From contig NZ_BMVM01000019.1 in the NCBI RefSeq assembly GCF_014650715.1, positions 80,615-144,614 on the forward strand: 64,000 bases of DNA, in the 5' to 3' direction. The DNA is from Streptomyces bluensis. Lineage in GTDB: Bacteria > Actinomycetota > Actinomycetes > Streptomycetales > Streptomycetaceae. Positions 9,260-18,451 of this stretch are shown here, piece after piece (position 1 is the stretch's first letter; each line of letters begins with the position of its first letter). The notes beneath the pieces are model-generated. The model was not told where the DNA came from. It did no database searches and saw only the letters and a list, made by a program, of their open reading frames with translations. Made by a program: the position numbers and the translations under genes.

Positions 9260-12200
9260 CTAGGGTCCCTCGCACGCCTCCCGGTAACCGAGTTCCGGCA
9301 GGCGCTCCTTCCATTCGGTGCGGCTGAGGACCCCGCCGGTGCGGTCGCAGACGTAGGCCGCGGCGCGCTCCGGGTCCAGGATCCACACCCGGGCCGTCAG
9401 GTCGTAGCCGACGGAGGCGAGGGTGTCGCCGCCCGGGCTGAACGCGACGGAGGTGACGGTGTCGATGTGGCCGGTGAGTTCCTGGCCGGCGGGCTCGGCG
9501 CGGGCCGGGTCGGCCACGTCCCACAGGCGGACCGTGTGGTCGCCGCTGCCGGTCGCCAGCGTCTTGCCGTCCGAGGCGAAGGCCAGGGAGGTGACCGACC
9601 CGCGGTGCCCGGCCAGCTCCTCCCCCACCTGACGTGCGCGGTCGAGGTGTTCCACATCCCACAGCATCACCGTACGGTCGTCGCTGCCCGTCGCCAGGGT
9701 CTTCCCGTCCGGGGCGAAGGCGACCGCGGCGACCTCCGCGACGTGCCCGGTGAGGACATCGCCCGCGGGCCGCACCGGCGCCCCGCCGCCCACGTGCCAC
9801 AGGCGCGCCGTGTTGTCCTCACTGCCGGTGGCCAGCGTGCGGCCGTTCGGGGAGAAGGCCACGGAGGTGACGGCGTCCGTGTGGCCGGCCAGCGGTTCGC
9901 CGAGCGGCCGTGCACGGTCCGGTCGCCGTACGTCCCACAGGCGCGCCGCGTTGTCCTCGCCGCCGGTGGCCAGCGTGCGGCCGTCCCGGGAGAAGGCCAC
10001 GGCGAGAGTGCCGCCTTCGTGCGCTGGGAGCGGTTCACCGAGCGGGGCAGGACGTTCGGGGGTGGAGACGTCCCACAGCCGTACGGTGCCGTCCTGTGAG
10101 CCGCTCGCCACCGTACGGCCGTCCGGGGAGAACGCGACGGTCAGCACCGCGTCCTCGTGGCCGGTGAGCGGCCGCGGGATGCGGCGCGGGCGGTCCGGCC
10201 TGTGCACATCCCACAGGCGGACCAGGCCGTCGTCGGTGCTGGCAGCGGCGAGCAGACGGCCGTCGGGGCTGTAGGCGACGGCCGTCACCGGGTTGGTGAA
10301 CTCGGTGAGGACGGTCGGCGGCCGGTGCCAGAGGAGGACACCGCCGTCGGCACCCGTGCTGGCCAGGGTGCGGCCGTCCGGGCCGAACGCCACCTCCCAC
10401 ACGGCCTCCGTGTGACCGGCCAGCGGCTCCCCGAGCTGCTGCGGATAGGCGGGGTTGGCCACGTTCCACAGGAGGGGCGCGTCGTCCTCACCCGCCGTCA
10501 CCAGGGTCTCGCCGTCGGGGCTGAACGCCACCGACATGACGGCCGCGGTATGCGCGGTGAGCGGTTCGCCCAACGACGTGAGGCTGCCGGGGTCGGACGC
10601 GTCCCACAGCCGTACGGTCTCGTCGAAGCCGGCCGTGGCCAGGGTCCGGCCGTCCGGGGAGAAGGCCAGCGTCCAGACGGGCTCGGTGTGTGCGCGCAGC
10701 GGCTTGCCGAGCGGTGCGATCCCGGTCCTGTCGTCCTTGCCCAGTCGCCACACGCGTACCGTCCCGTCGAAGCCGGCCGTGGCCAGGGTGTTCCCGTCCG
10801 GGGCGAACGCGACGGCGCGGACGCTGCCTTCCTCGGAGTCGTCGGCCTGGGCGGGTTCGCCGAGCGGAGCGGGGTGCGCCGGGTCGCGCAGGTCCCACAG
10901 CCGTACGGTCCCGTCGTCGCCGGCCGTGGCCAGGGTCCGGCCGTCGGGGGCGAACGAGGCGGAGACGATGTTCTGCTCGTTGTGGCTCACCAGCGGCCGG
11001 GCGACGGCGCGGGGCCGCGCCGGGTCGCGTACGTCCCACAGCTGGATGACGCCGCCTTCGCCGGTGGCCACCAGCAGGTCGCCGTCCCCCGGCGCGAAGG
11101 CGACCGCGCCGACCCTTCCCGTCCGCAGACGCAGCGGTTCGCCCAGCGGCCCGGCGGCCGAGCCCGGCCCCGCGGCGGTGCTCCACAGCCGGACCGTGCC
11201 GTCGTGGCCGCCGCTGGCGAGGGTGCGGCCGTCGGGCGCGTACGCCACGGAGCTGCCGACACCGTCGTGGCCGGGCAGCCGGGTGGCCTGCACCCGGCCC
11301 GCGTCCGAGGCCAGCCGCGTCCGCAGGTCCGGGGTAGAGCGCATGCCGTACGCGGCGATGTCGAGTCGGGCGGCCAGCCCCGCGTCGGTCTCGCGGACAC
11401 GGTCGGCCTCGGCGGTGATACGGCCGAATACGGCGTCGTCACGCTCGGCCTGCGCGGTCGCGCGCGCCTGGAGGGCGACGACGGCGGTGCCGCCGGCGAG
11501 CAGCACGAGCGCGGCGAGTACGGCCACGACCGTGTTGCGCAGGAGCGCCCCGCGGCGCCGGCGTCGAAGGGAGGCAGCCAGGAACTCGCGTTCGAGCGGG
11601 GTGAGTTCGTCGCCGCGACGGTGCTCGGGGTCGTCCGGTGCGGCGTCCTGCGGGAAGGCGTCGCGGGCGGCGTGCAGACGAGAACCGGCGTAGAGCGCGG
11701 CGCTCTCCGAACCGAGCGCCTGCCAGGTGCGGGCCGCCTCGGAGAGCGAGCGGTGCACGCGCAGCCGGTCGCGTTCGGCGTCGATCCATGCGCGCAGGCG
11801 GGGCCAGGCGGTGATGAGGGCTTCGTGGGCGAGGTCGACGGTGCCGTCGTCGAAGGTGATGAGACGGGCTCGGACCAGGCGTTCCAGGACCACTCGGGTG
11901 TCGGCGGGACTGCCGAAGTCGAGTTCCCCGTGCTCGGTGGGGCGACGCGTGTCCGGTGTGCCGTCGCCGGGGGCGACCAGACGGAGCAGGATACGGCGGG
12001 CCAATTCGGCCTGGTGAGCCGTGAGTTCACCGTACGCCTGCTCGGCCGTACGGACGACGGCGCCGTGCAGCCCGCCGGCCGCCTCGTACGCGGCGACCGT
12101 CAGGACGCGGCCGCTGCGGTGGCGCCAGGTCTCCAGCAGGGCGTGGGACATGAGCGGCAGTCCGCCCGGTGCGCCCTCGACCTCGTCCAGGAGGCGGTCG

Positions 12201-13105
12201 GTCAGGGCGCGTTCGACGATCAGTCCGTCCGCGGCTGCCGGGCGGACGATGGCCTCCCGCAGCTCCGTGCGGCTCATCGGCCCGGCGAGCAGCGTGGCGT
12301 CCTGCAACGCCGCGGTGAGGCCGGGGTGTTCGGCGCAGCGGCCGAGGAAGTCGGCCCGCACCGCGATGACGACCCGCAGCCGGCTGTCGGCGTCGGTGGC
12401 GGCGACGAGGCGGTCGATGAAGGTGTCGCGGTCGGCCGGGTCGGCGCCGAGGGTGTACAGCTCCTCGAACTGGTCGACGATCAGCCAGGTGTCGGCGTCG
12501 GTGCCCGGTACGGGCCGGAGCCGGTCGGCGTGGGTGTTCAGCGGGTCCGCGCCGGGGGTGAGGATCCGTACGGCCGCGGGAGGGGCCTCGCGGTCGCCGT
12601 CGCCCGGGGTGCGCAGCCGGGGGATCAGGCCGGCTCGCAACAACGAGGACTTGCCGCTGCCGGAAGGGCCGAAGACGGCGGTGAAGCGGTGCTTGCGGTT
12701 CAGCTCGGTCAGCCGCTCCACGAGCTGGTCGCGGCCGAAGAACAGTTCGGCGTCGCCCGGTTCGAACCGGGTCAGGCCGCGGTACGGCGGCCGGGACGTC
12801 TCCTCGGCGGCGGCTTCGGCGGCCACCTCGTCCGACACCTCACGCCAGCGCCGCTCCCACTCGATCACGTCACCGCCGCACGCCTTCACGTAGGCGAGCG
12901 TCACCGCGCGCGTGGGCAGCTGCTTCCCGGCCGCCGCCTGCGACAGCGCGGTCACCCCGTACCGCGCCCGCTGGGCCATCGCCCGGTACGTGGGTCTGCC
13001 CGCGGCCTCCCTCAGCGCGCGCAGCTCGGCGGCGAACCGGGGCACCGGTCCGGCCTCCGGGTCCAGCTCGCCCTCTGTGCGCCCCGGTCCTGGTTGTACC
13101 GACAC
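9260..13105 (-). CDS. HTH-nSTAND1 NTPase with 14 WD40 repeats
   Basis: This is a 1,281-aa signal-transducing ATPase. Residues about 25-80 form an XRE-like helix-turn-helix (TYRAMAQRARYGVTALSQAA). Residues about 105-500 are an nSTAND1 NTPase with Walker A GPSGSGKSS at about 145 and a Walker B-like WLIVDQFEELY near 205. A hydrophobic helix at about 520-543 (VVAVLAALVLLAGGTAVVAL) probably crosses the membrane. Fourteen WD40 repeats, each with F.PDG.TLA...D.TVRLW, fill about 605-1230, enough for two seven-bladed propellers. Proteins of this class act as switch scaffolds in signalling or conflict systems. The ligand is unknown. The start is GTG at 13105. The repeat region is highly repetitive and easily misassembled. 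Confidence 0.9.
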   Translation of the reverse strand: MSVQPGPGRTEGELDPEAGPVPRFAAELRALREAAGRPTYRAMAQRARYGVTALSQAAAGKQLPTRAVTLAYVKACGGDVIEWERRWREVSDEVAAEAAAEETSRPPYRGLTRFEPGDAELFFGRDQLVERLTELNRKHRFTAVFGPSGSGKSSLLRAGLIPRLRTPGDGDREAPPAAVRILTPGADPLNTHADRLRPVPGTDADTWLIVDQFEELYTLGADPADRDTFIDRLVAATDADSRLRVVIAVRADFLGRCAEHPGLTAALQDATLLAGPMSRTELREAIVRPAAADGLIVERALTDRLLDEVEGAPGGLPLMSHALLETWRHRSGRVLTVAAYEAAGGLHGAVVRTAEQAYGELTAHQAELARRILLRLVAPGDGTPDTRRPTEHGELDFGSPADTRVVLERLVRARLITFDDGTVDLAHEALITAWPRLRAWIDAERDRLRVHRSLSEAARTWQALGSESAALYAGSRLHAARDAFPQDAAPDDPEHRRGDELTPLEREFLAASLRRRRRGALLRNTVVAVLAALVLLAGGTAVVALQARATAQAERDDAVFGRITAEADRVRETDAGLAARLDIAAYGMRSTPDLRTRLASDAGRVQATRLPGHDGVGSSVAYAPDGRTLASGGHDGTVRLWSTAAGPGSAAGPLGEPLRLRTGRVGAVAFAPGDGDLLVATGEGGVIQLWDVRDPARPRAVARPLVSHNEQNIVSASFAPDGRTLATAGDDGTVRLWDLRDPAHPAPLGEPAQADDSEEGSVRAVAFAPDGNTLATAGFDGTVRVWRLGKDDRTGIAPLGKPLRAHTEPVWTLAFSPDGRTLATAGFDETVRLWDASDPGSLTSLGEPLTAHTAAVMSVAFSPDGETLVTAGEDDAPLLWNVANPAYPQQLGEPLAGHTEAVWEVAFGPDGRTLASTGADGGVLLWHRPPTVLTEFTNPVTAVAYSPDGRLLAAASTDDGLVRLWDVHRPDRPRRIPRPLTGHEDAVLTVAFSPDGRTVASGSQDGTVRLWDVSTPERPAPLGEPLPAHEGGTLAVAFSRDGRTLATGGEDNAARLWDVRRPDRARPLGEPLAGHTDAVTSVAFSPNGRTLATGSEDNTARLWHVGGGAPVRPAGDVLTGHVAEVAAVAFAPDGKTLATGSDDRTVMLWDVEHLDRARQVGEELAGHRGSVTSLAFASDGKTLATGSGDHTVRLWDVADPARAEPAGQELTGHIDTVTSVAFSPGGDTLASVGYDLTARVWILDPERAAAYVCDRTGGVLSRTEWKERLPELGYREACEGP

Positions 13106-13496
13106 GTGCCCGCCCTGCCTTCGTACGCCCCCGCCGCCGGGCCATCACCCAGCGCGCCCACCCGGGCACCCACGGTAGGAAGCGGCGGAGGCGGCCGCAA
13201 GCAAACGGTCGACGAATCCGCGGCTACGACCCGGGAGTTCACTCGATCCTCACACTTCCTCCCGGCCACCTCGCCCTCCTGGCGTCTCCGGGGTTGTTCG
13301 GCTCCGAGGGAGGGCCTGCTGAACAACCCCGTACGGCAGTCGAATACCTGGGGGGCGTGGCCGGGACGGGCCGCGGCGCGGTCCGAGCTCGGCACAGGGG
13401 GGAGGGCTCGGACCGCCTCCTGCCCCGCACAGGCACGGCTGGGGGCCGGCCGCCCTCCACGACCTGCCGGACAACGAAAACGAGAGGTGAACCGCC

Positions 13497-13970
13497 ATGC
13501 AGAGTCCTCCGAATCCGAACGCCGCGACCGAGACGGTACGGATGCCCAAGGCCCTCGTCCTCGTCCTCGTCCTCGTCGCCGTGCACGCGCTGGGCGCGGT
13601 CTTCGGCGGCTGGGCGGTCATCGAGGAGAACCAGAACAGGCAAGAGCACGGGCAGGACCTGATGCTGCCGTGGGCCCTGGCCTGGTTCACGGCGCTGTTC
13701 TGCTGGGGGCTGGCGGCGCTCCTGCTCGGGTGCGTCGTACTGGCCCGGGGGCGCCGCTCCTGGATCCGTGTGGTGCTCATCGTCTGCCTGTCCTTCATGG
13801 CGTTGTCGACGGTCTTCGGCTTCCTCGGCTCACTGGCCTCCGGGGCACCCAGCCTCGCGGTGTTCGTGATCGCCGGTCTCGATGTGGCGGCGCTGAGCCT
13901 GGTGTGCGGCAGGACCGGCCGCCACTACCTCTCCGTACGCGGTTCCGCGCCCACGTACCTTCAGGGGTGA
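13497..13970 (+). CDS. Small four-TM membrane protein
   Basis: This is a 157-aa protein with about four hydrophobic segments: MPKALVLVLVLVAVHALGAV, WALAWFTALFCWGLAALLLG, WIRVVLIVCLSFMALSTVFG and PSLAVFVIAGLDVAALSLVC. A polar loop EENQNRQEHGQD follows the first helix. A clear ribosome site (GAGAGGTGA) precedes the ATG. The next gene starts 6 bp after its stop, so the two are probably one operon. No family was recognised; such proteins are usually annotated only as membrane proteins. Confidence 0.75.
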   Translation: MQSPPNPNAATETVRMPKALVLVLVLVAVHALGAVFGGWAVIEENQNRQEHGQDLMLPWALAWFTALFCWGLAALLLGCVVLARGRRSWIRVVLIVCLSFMALSTVFGFLGSLASGAPSLAVFVIAGLDVAALSLVCGRTGRHYLSVRGSAPTYLQG

Positions 13971-13976
13971 CGGCCC

Positions 13977-15428
13977 ATGGACTCCTTGGCCTCCGCGCAC
14001 AGCCCCTACGGTCCGCCCGGCGAGCCGCCGCGGCCTCCCACCCCGCCCAGGGCGCCGCGCCCGGCCGATCCGGTGGCCGCGGCACTCGGCAACGCCACGC
14101 TGCTCGGCATCGGCTATCTGCTGCTGGGCCGCTGGAAGCCGGCCGCGGTCGCCCTGATCGGCACCGGCTGGCTGCTCAACCTCACGGCATCGACCGCCGA
14201 GACCTGGTGCGAGATCCTGCTGCTCCTGTGGTGGGTGGCCGGCATCGCCCACGGCTGGTTCCTGGCGCGCCGGCACGCCGAGCACGTCGTACGGCGCGGG
14301 CAGCGCGTGGGCACGCTTGCCGTCACCGTCCTGGTGCTGCTGACCGCCGTGCTGGTGCGCGTCGACGCGTACGGCATCGAGGACCGCGTGAACGAGGCCC
14401 GCGCGGGCGGCGACTGCGCGACGGCCGTGGCCGCGCAGGGCGAGGTGGGGTGGGGGCACCGTCTGGCGGGCGCACCGGTGGTCGAACCCGGCGAGGCGGT
14501 GGTGGAGATGTGCCACCGGCTGGAGCGGGCCGCGTCCACGCTGGCCGGCGCGGCACGGGACGGCGACACCGAGGCCCTGGAGCGAGGCTTCGGCATCCTC
14601 GCCGGCGTGCTGCGCGAGCCCGGCAACGAGCAGACCGTCCACGCGGCCCTGAACGCCTTCCTCGACGGCCTGCCCACCGAGGACGCCTGCCACACCGCCG
14701 ACATCGCCGGCTGGCTCCGCGACCGCGAGCCCACCCGCGACGTACTGGACCGCTCCGCCGACACCGCGGCGCGTACGGAACCCGGCGCGCTGGTGAGATG
14801 CGGCGACGACATGATGGCCGAGGACGTCTGGTCGGAGGCGCTGGCGCGCTACCAGGACCTCCTCGACGCGTACCCGGACGACACCCGCGCGGACCGGGCA
14901 CGCAACGGAGTGCGGAAGGCCACCCTCGCCATCGAACTGGACCGGGTACGCAGTCTGATCAGCAGGACGTCCGACGCGGAGTCCGGCTACTGCGACACGC
15001 CCACCCAGTACAGCGGCGCCCCGCCCTACCGCAAGGGGTTCAACCGCGCCCTGTTCCTCGGTGACACCGAGTACACCGAGGGGCTGCCCCGCGACTGGCG
15101 CACGGGCGACCCGGCCAAGGCCGCGCTCGTGGTCTGCGCGGGCACCGCGGAGAACGGGGCCGCCGTCGAGAAGTGCTACTACGAGAACCCCAAGTCCAAG
15201 TACCTCCCCTATGGAGTGACCTTCTACAAAGCCAAGATCCCGTTGAAGGTCTTCGAGTTGCGCACCGGGAAGCGCATCGACCCGCGCTCGGTGCAGATCA
15301 GCGGCAGCAGCTGCCCGAGCTCCCTGTACTACGAGTACTACACGTACGACCTCGGGCCGGGCGACCAACTGGTCACCTCCTCCAAGTCCGACGTGAGGAA
15401 CGCGTTCCGTCCGGTCGTCCAACGGTGA
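13977..15428 (+). CDS. Membrane protein with large extracytoplasmic helical-repeat region
   Basis: This is a 483-aa protein. A Pro-rich N-terminus (about 40 residues) leads into four likely transmembrane segments between about 40 and 135 (ATLLGIGYLLLGRW, AAVALIGTGWLLNL, ILLLLWWVAGIAHGWFLA, LAVTVLVLLTAVLV). The remaining 340 residues include TPR-like helices (EALARYQDLLDAYPDDTRADR) and a C-terminal domain with several cysteines (VVCAGTAENG, KCYYENP, SSCPSS), consistent with an oxidising environment outside the membrane. The ribosome site AGGGGTGA overlaps the end of the preceding gene, indicating an operon. No catalytic motif was recognised. It may sense or bind an envelope component, but this is inference only. 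Confidence 0.75.
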   Translation: MDSLASAHSPYGPPGEPPRPPTPPRAPRPADPVAAALGNATLLGIGYLLLGRWKPAAVALIGTGWLLNLTASTAETWCEILLLLWWVAGIAHGWFLARRHAEHVVRRGQRVGTLAVTVLVLLTAVLVRVDAYGIEDRVNEARAGGDCATAVAAQGEVGWGHRLAGAPVVEPGEAVVEMCHRLERAASTLAGAARDGDTEALERGFGILAGVLREPGNEQTVHAALNAFLDGLPTEDACHTADIAGWLRDREPTRDVLDRSADTAARTEPGALVRCGDDMMAEDVWSEALARYQDLLDAYPDDTRADRARNGVRKATLAIELDRVRSLISRTSDAESGYCDTPTQYSGAPPYRKGFNRALFLGDTEYTEGLPRDWRTGDPAKAALVVCAGTAENGAAVEKCYYENPKSKYLPYGVTFYKAKIPLKVFELRTGKRIDPRSVQISGSSCPSSLYYEYYTYDLGPGDQLVTSSKSDVRNAFRPVVQR

Positions 15429-15657
15429 ACACGCTCTGCGGCTGACAAGCCGGTGCGGCCGCCGGTGTCACGAACTCCACCCTGACGAGGGACACCTCGG
15501 CCCGCCATGGCCAACCACCAAACCAGCAACTGCGACCTCGCCCGCACAGGCTCAGCGGTTCGCCCGCCGGTGGGGCGGCACCTCGGCGCCCCGCTGAGGC
15601 CCGGCGTCGCGCCGGAACGGGTGTGCGGCCGGCGGGAGCCCTCGCCCCCGTCGGCCG

Positions 15658-16425
15658 TCAGTAGCGGTGGCCGGGCCAGTGCGGGTCCGTCCAGCGGGCC
15701 TCGCCCGTGAGCCCGAGCAGCCGTATCCGGTGCCGCAGATCCGCCGACGCGCCCGACGCGCGGAGCCGCACCGCGGCGTGGCCGAGGAGCCAGGCGACCA
15801 GTTCGGCGCGCATCTGCTCCTCGTCGTGCTCGTACCAGTCGGCGCTCCACGGCAGGCTGTCCCCCAGGAGCTCGTACTCCCATTCCGCGACCGCCTCGGC
15901 GAGACGCCGGTCGCTGAGGGACCCGGTCTGCTCCTCCCAGTCGGCAAGCCAGGGGCGGAGCGTGCCCGACGCCTCGGCGCACATCGCGAAGACCTCGTGC
16001 GCCGGGACGGCCGCGTCCGGATCGGTGAGGCTCTGGACCCACCAGGCATGCAGGAACTCGCGTACCGGACCGGCCTGATCGCCGGGCCACTGCTGCCAGC
16101 GGGCGCGGGCGAAGGAGCAACCGGCCTCTTCCAGTCCGAACAGGGGGTCCGCGCGGCCGGCGACCAGCACCGTGGCGAACTGCGGCAGGATGCGGCGCAG
16201 CACGGCCGCGTGATCGGTCCAGTCGACGGCCTTCCAGGTGCGGCGCAGGAGGTCCGGGTCCAGTTCCACGTCCGGCGTCTTCAGAAGGGAGAGTTCCTCT
16301 GCGCTGCCCCAGTGGCAGTCACAGTTGTACTCGTCCGGATGTGCCGTCATGCCGTGGAAGGTGACGGAGAGGTTTTCCAGGGCGTCGTTGAGGCGGCGGC
16401 GTGCCGGATGGTCGACGAGATGCAT
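15658..16425 (-). CDS. Hypothetical cytosolic protein
   Basis: This is a 255-aa protein. The ATG at 16425 (MHLVDHPARRRLNDAL) is preferred over upstream in-frame starts because residues before it look non-coding. It is rich in Trp, Asp and Glu (WADWYEHDEEQMRAELVAWLLG) and mostly helical, with no signal peptide or membrane helix. A CDCHW motif near residue 38 could bind metal. No family was recognised, although the composition resembles actinobacterial immunity-like or DUF proteins found as single genes. Confidence 0.6.
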   Translation of the reverse strand: MHLVDHPARRRLNDALENLSVTFHGMTAHPDEYNCDCHWGSAEELSLLKTPDVELDPDLLRRTWKAVDWTDHAAVLRRILPQFATVLVAGRADPLFGLEEAGCSFARARWQQWPGDQAGPVREFLHAWWVQSLTDPDAAVPAHEVFAMCAEASGTLRPWLADWEEQTGSLSDRRLAEAVAEWEYELLGDSLPWSADWYEHDEEQMRAELVAWLLGHAAVRLRASGASADLRHRIRLLGLTGEARWTDPHWPGHRY

Positions 16426-16823
16426 GATGCGCCCGGCCTTCGGGGACTCCGTACGGCTTCCGCCGGCCGAAGGTCGCGACTCTACCGGTCGAACACTTAT
16501 TCGCTGCGGGCGGATCACGGTCACCGTGGCGGACCGGCAGACCTCGGGTGACGTCGCGGTCGGCCCCGGCGATTCACGCGATTCACCCGAATGCAGTAAC
16601 CCCACGCGAGGGCCGCATCCACGGCCGGAACCCCGGGATCGCACGGGTGTGGACGCTGGAACCGCCGCACGACGCCCCTGCTCGCCAGGAGACCACCGCC
16701 GCGGGCGTGCACAGGATGGTTCCGGCCGCATCGATCGTGTCCGTGGCCGTCGTGCGGCCGTCGTGCGGCCCTTTCCGCGTGGCACTGGCGGGCCGCGGCC
16801 TCTCACCCTTCAGGGAGCAGCTC
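16426..16823. other. Divergent intergenic region, about 400 bp
   Basis: This is the gap between the leftward hypothetical gene and the rightward gene at 16824. No supported gene was found. It contains a near-palindrome CACGGTCACCGTG at about 16517 and a short GATTCAC direct repeat around 16571-16588, neither assignable. Confidence 0.4.
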
Positions 16824-17891
16824 ATGGCAGTGATGACGGACGTGCTCGTACCGGCGTTGGAAGACGCCTGCGAGGCGCATGCCTCGGTCGCCGACCGCTT
16901 CCGTTCCGACGCGACCCTCACACCCCCGGGGGTCCACCGGCAGCAGCTGGAGAGTCAGACCGCCGACACCGAGCAGAACCTCGAACGCATCGAGCATCGT
17001 GTACGGCAGATCCGGCCCGGTGGTCTGGTGGACGACACCCGCCGGATCGTCCGCGATGTCACCGGAAGGGCCCTTCGGGTGTCCGTGCTGCCGATGGAGG
17101 TCGGCATGACGGTCGTGACCGGGCTGCTGCGCGGCCAGGCACCGGGCGACGAGCGCCAGCTGCTGAGGAAGGCACAGGACGAATACGCGGCCGCGGCCCG
17201 GGCGCTGGCCGCCTGCCGGGCCGGCCAGAGCATCGCCGAACAGCTCGACGACCGGGAAACCGCCGACCTGCTCGCCCTGATGCGCCACCAGAACGAGGAG
17301 CTGCTGGAAGCCCTTGAGGACCGTGTGTGCCAGCGCGCCCGAGACGTGGCGGCGGTCGCCTCCGGGCAGCGCCCCGCGCGGCTCCAACCCGGCGAACGAG
17401 AGGGGCTGCTGGTCGCCCTCCCCCGCGCGGTACGCACCGCCCTGGAGCCGTTCCGGGCCGCGCTGCGCACCAGCACCAGGCGCATGGCGGCGACCGCCGA
17501 AGGTGCCTGGTGGGAGATGCCCGACACGACGGGCGCGGCCAACGAGGTTCAGGGCATGGGCACCCGGGAACGGGACCTTCCCATCCCCGGCTTCAGCCAG
17601 CTCGGCGTCAGCGAGATCCAGCAGAGTCTTCGGGGCCTGTCCCAGCGTGAGCTGACGGTGATCGAGGGCTACGAGCGGACGCACGCGGGCCGCCGGGGAG
17701 TGCTGAACTCCATCGAGCGCCTGCGCGAGCCGGAGCCCTGGCCCGGATACGACGCCATGGATCCCGAACACATCCAGCTGCACCTGCGCGACGTCCCCGA
17801 CGACGTGGCCCGTCAAGCCCTGGAGTACGAGCGGCGTCACCAGCAGCGCCGGACGGTCATCAACGCGGTCGAAGAACGCGCACCGATGTAG
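16824..17891 (+). CDS. Helical protein with two C-terminal hairpin repeats
   Basis: This is a 355-aa protein; the ATG at 16824 follows GGGAG by 6 bases. Residues 1-230 are strongly helical, Glu/Arg/Ala-rich and resemble a ferritin-like or hemerythrin-like bundle (QDEYAAAARALAACRAG, LMRHQNEELLEALEDRV). The last 95 residues carry two copies of a helical hairpin unit: LSQRELTVIEGYERTHAGRR and VPDDVARQALEYERRHQQRR, each followed by a V..SI/V.AVE segment. Similar YER.H..R hairpins occur in other actinobacterial helical proteins. No metal-binding residue set is certain. The biochemical role is unknown. Confidence 0.7.
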   Translation: MAVMTDVLVPALEDACEAHASVADRFRSDATLTPPGVHRQQLESQTADTEQNLERIEHRVRQIRPGGLVDDTRRIVRDVTGRALRVSVLPMEVGMTVVTGLLRGQAPGDERQLLRKAQDEYAAAARALAACRAGQSIAEQLDDRETADLLALMRHQNEELLEALEDRVCQRARDVAAVASGQRPARLQPGEREGLLVALPRAVRTALEPFRAALRTSTRRMAATAEGAWWEMPDTTGAANEVQGMGTRERDLPIPGFSQLGVSEIQQSLRGLSQRELTVIEGYERTHAGRRGVLNSIERLREPEPWPGYDAMDPEHIQLHLRDVPDDVARQALEYERRHQQRRTVINAVEERAPM

Positions 17892-17960
17892 CACCACTGG
17901 CACGGTGGTCGTCGCGGTCCGGCCATCGGCGTCCGCCCGCGGCTCAGCCGGCGCCGCGGC

Positions 17961-18451
17961 TCAGCCGGGCTCGGAGCGGGGGCGGCTCGTCGGCCGGATG
18001 CCCGGCCGGGTGCCGCCCTCCGCGTGCGTGGTGCCCGGCCCGGTGCGTCGATCGCCGGCGAGCCATTGGCCGGTGGCGTCCGTGGCCGCCTGGATCAGGT
18101 AGGTGGTCTGCCGGAAGTCGATGGGAAGGATCTCGACCGGGCACGGCGACGGCAGCACGTGCAGCCGGATCCGGGCGGGCGCGACCCTGAGGGAGGCGGC
18201 CATGCGTTGTTCCTCCAGCAGGTTGTAGGCGTGGATGGCCAAGGCCAGCACGGTGGACGGAGCGGCGGACAGGTGGCAGGAAAGGCCCGGCGCCAGGACG
18301 TAGACCTCGTCCGCCCCCAGTTCGATGGCATGGTCGAGCGTCGTCCGGTGGGCCACGGCACCGTCGATGAGGTGCCGTCCGTCGATCTGCAACATCCGAC
18401 CTGGGCGGCTCCCAGGCTGCCACCCCCGGACAGAGCGAACGCCGTGGTCAT
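17961..18451 (-). pseudogene. Patatin-like phospholipase remnant with internal deletion
   Basis: The first 18 codons encode the patatin oxyanion-loop start (MTTAFALSGGGSLGAAQV). The reading frame then shifts at about 18396, and the rest reads as the patatin C-terminal part (LQIDGRHLIDGAVAHRTTLD), including the catalytic DGA aspartate, down to the stop at 17961. Everything between, including the GxSxG nucleophile elbow, is missing, roughly 120-150 codons compared with the usual 280-300-aa family members. The ATG overlaps the aconitase stop as ATGA, so the intact ancestor was translationally coupled to aconitase. It cannot make an active lipase. Confidence 0.8.

Noticed and set aside
10157..15064. 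Very long open frame on the plus strand (about 1,600 codons)
   Set aside because: It is the antisense shadow of the WD40 protein and then runs out of frame across two real genes; composition is not protein-like and there is no ribosome site.
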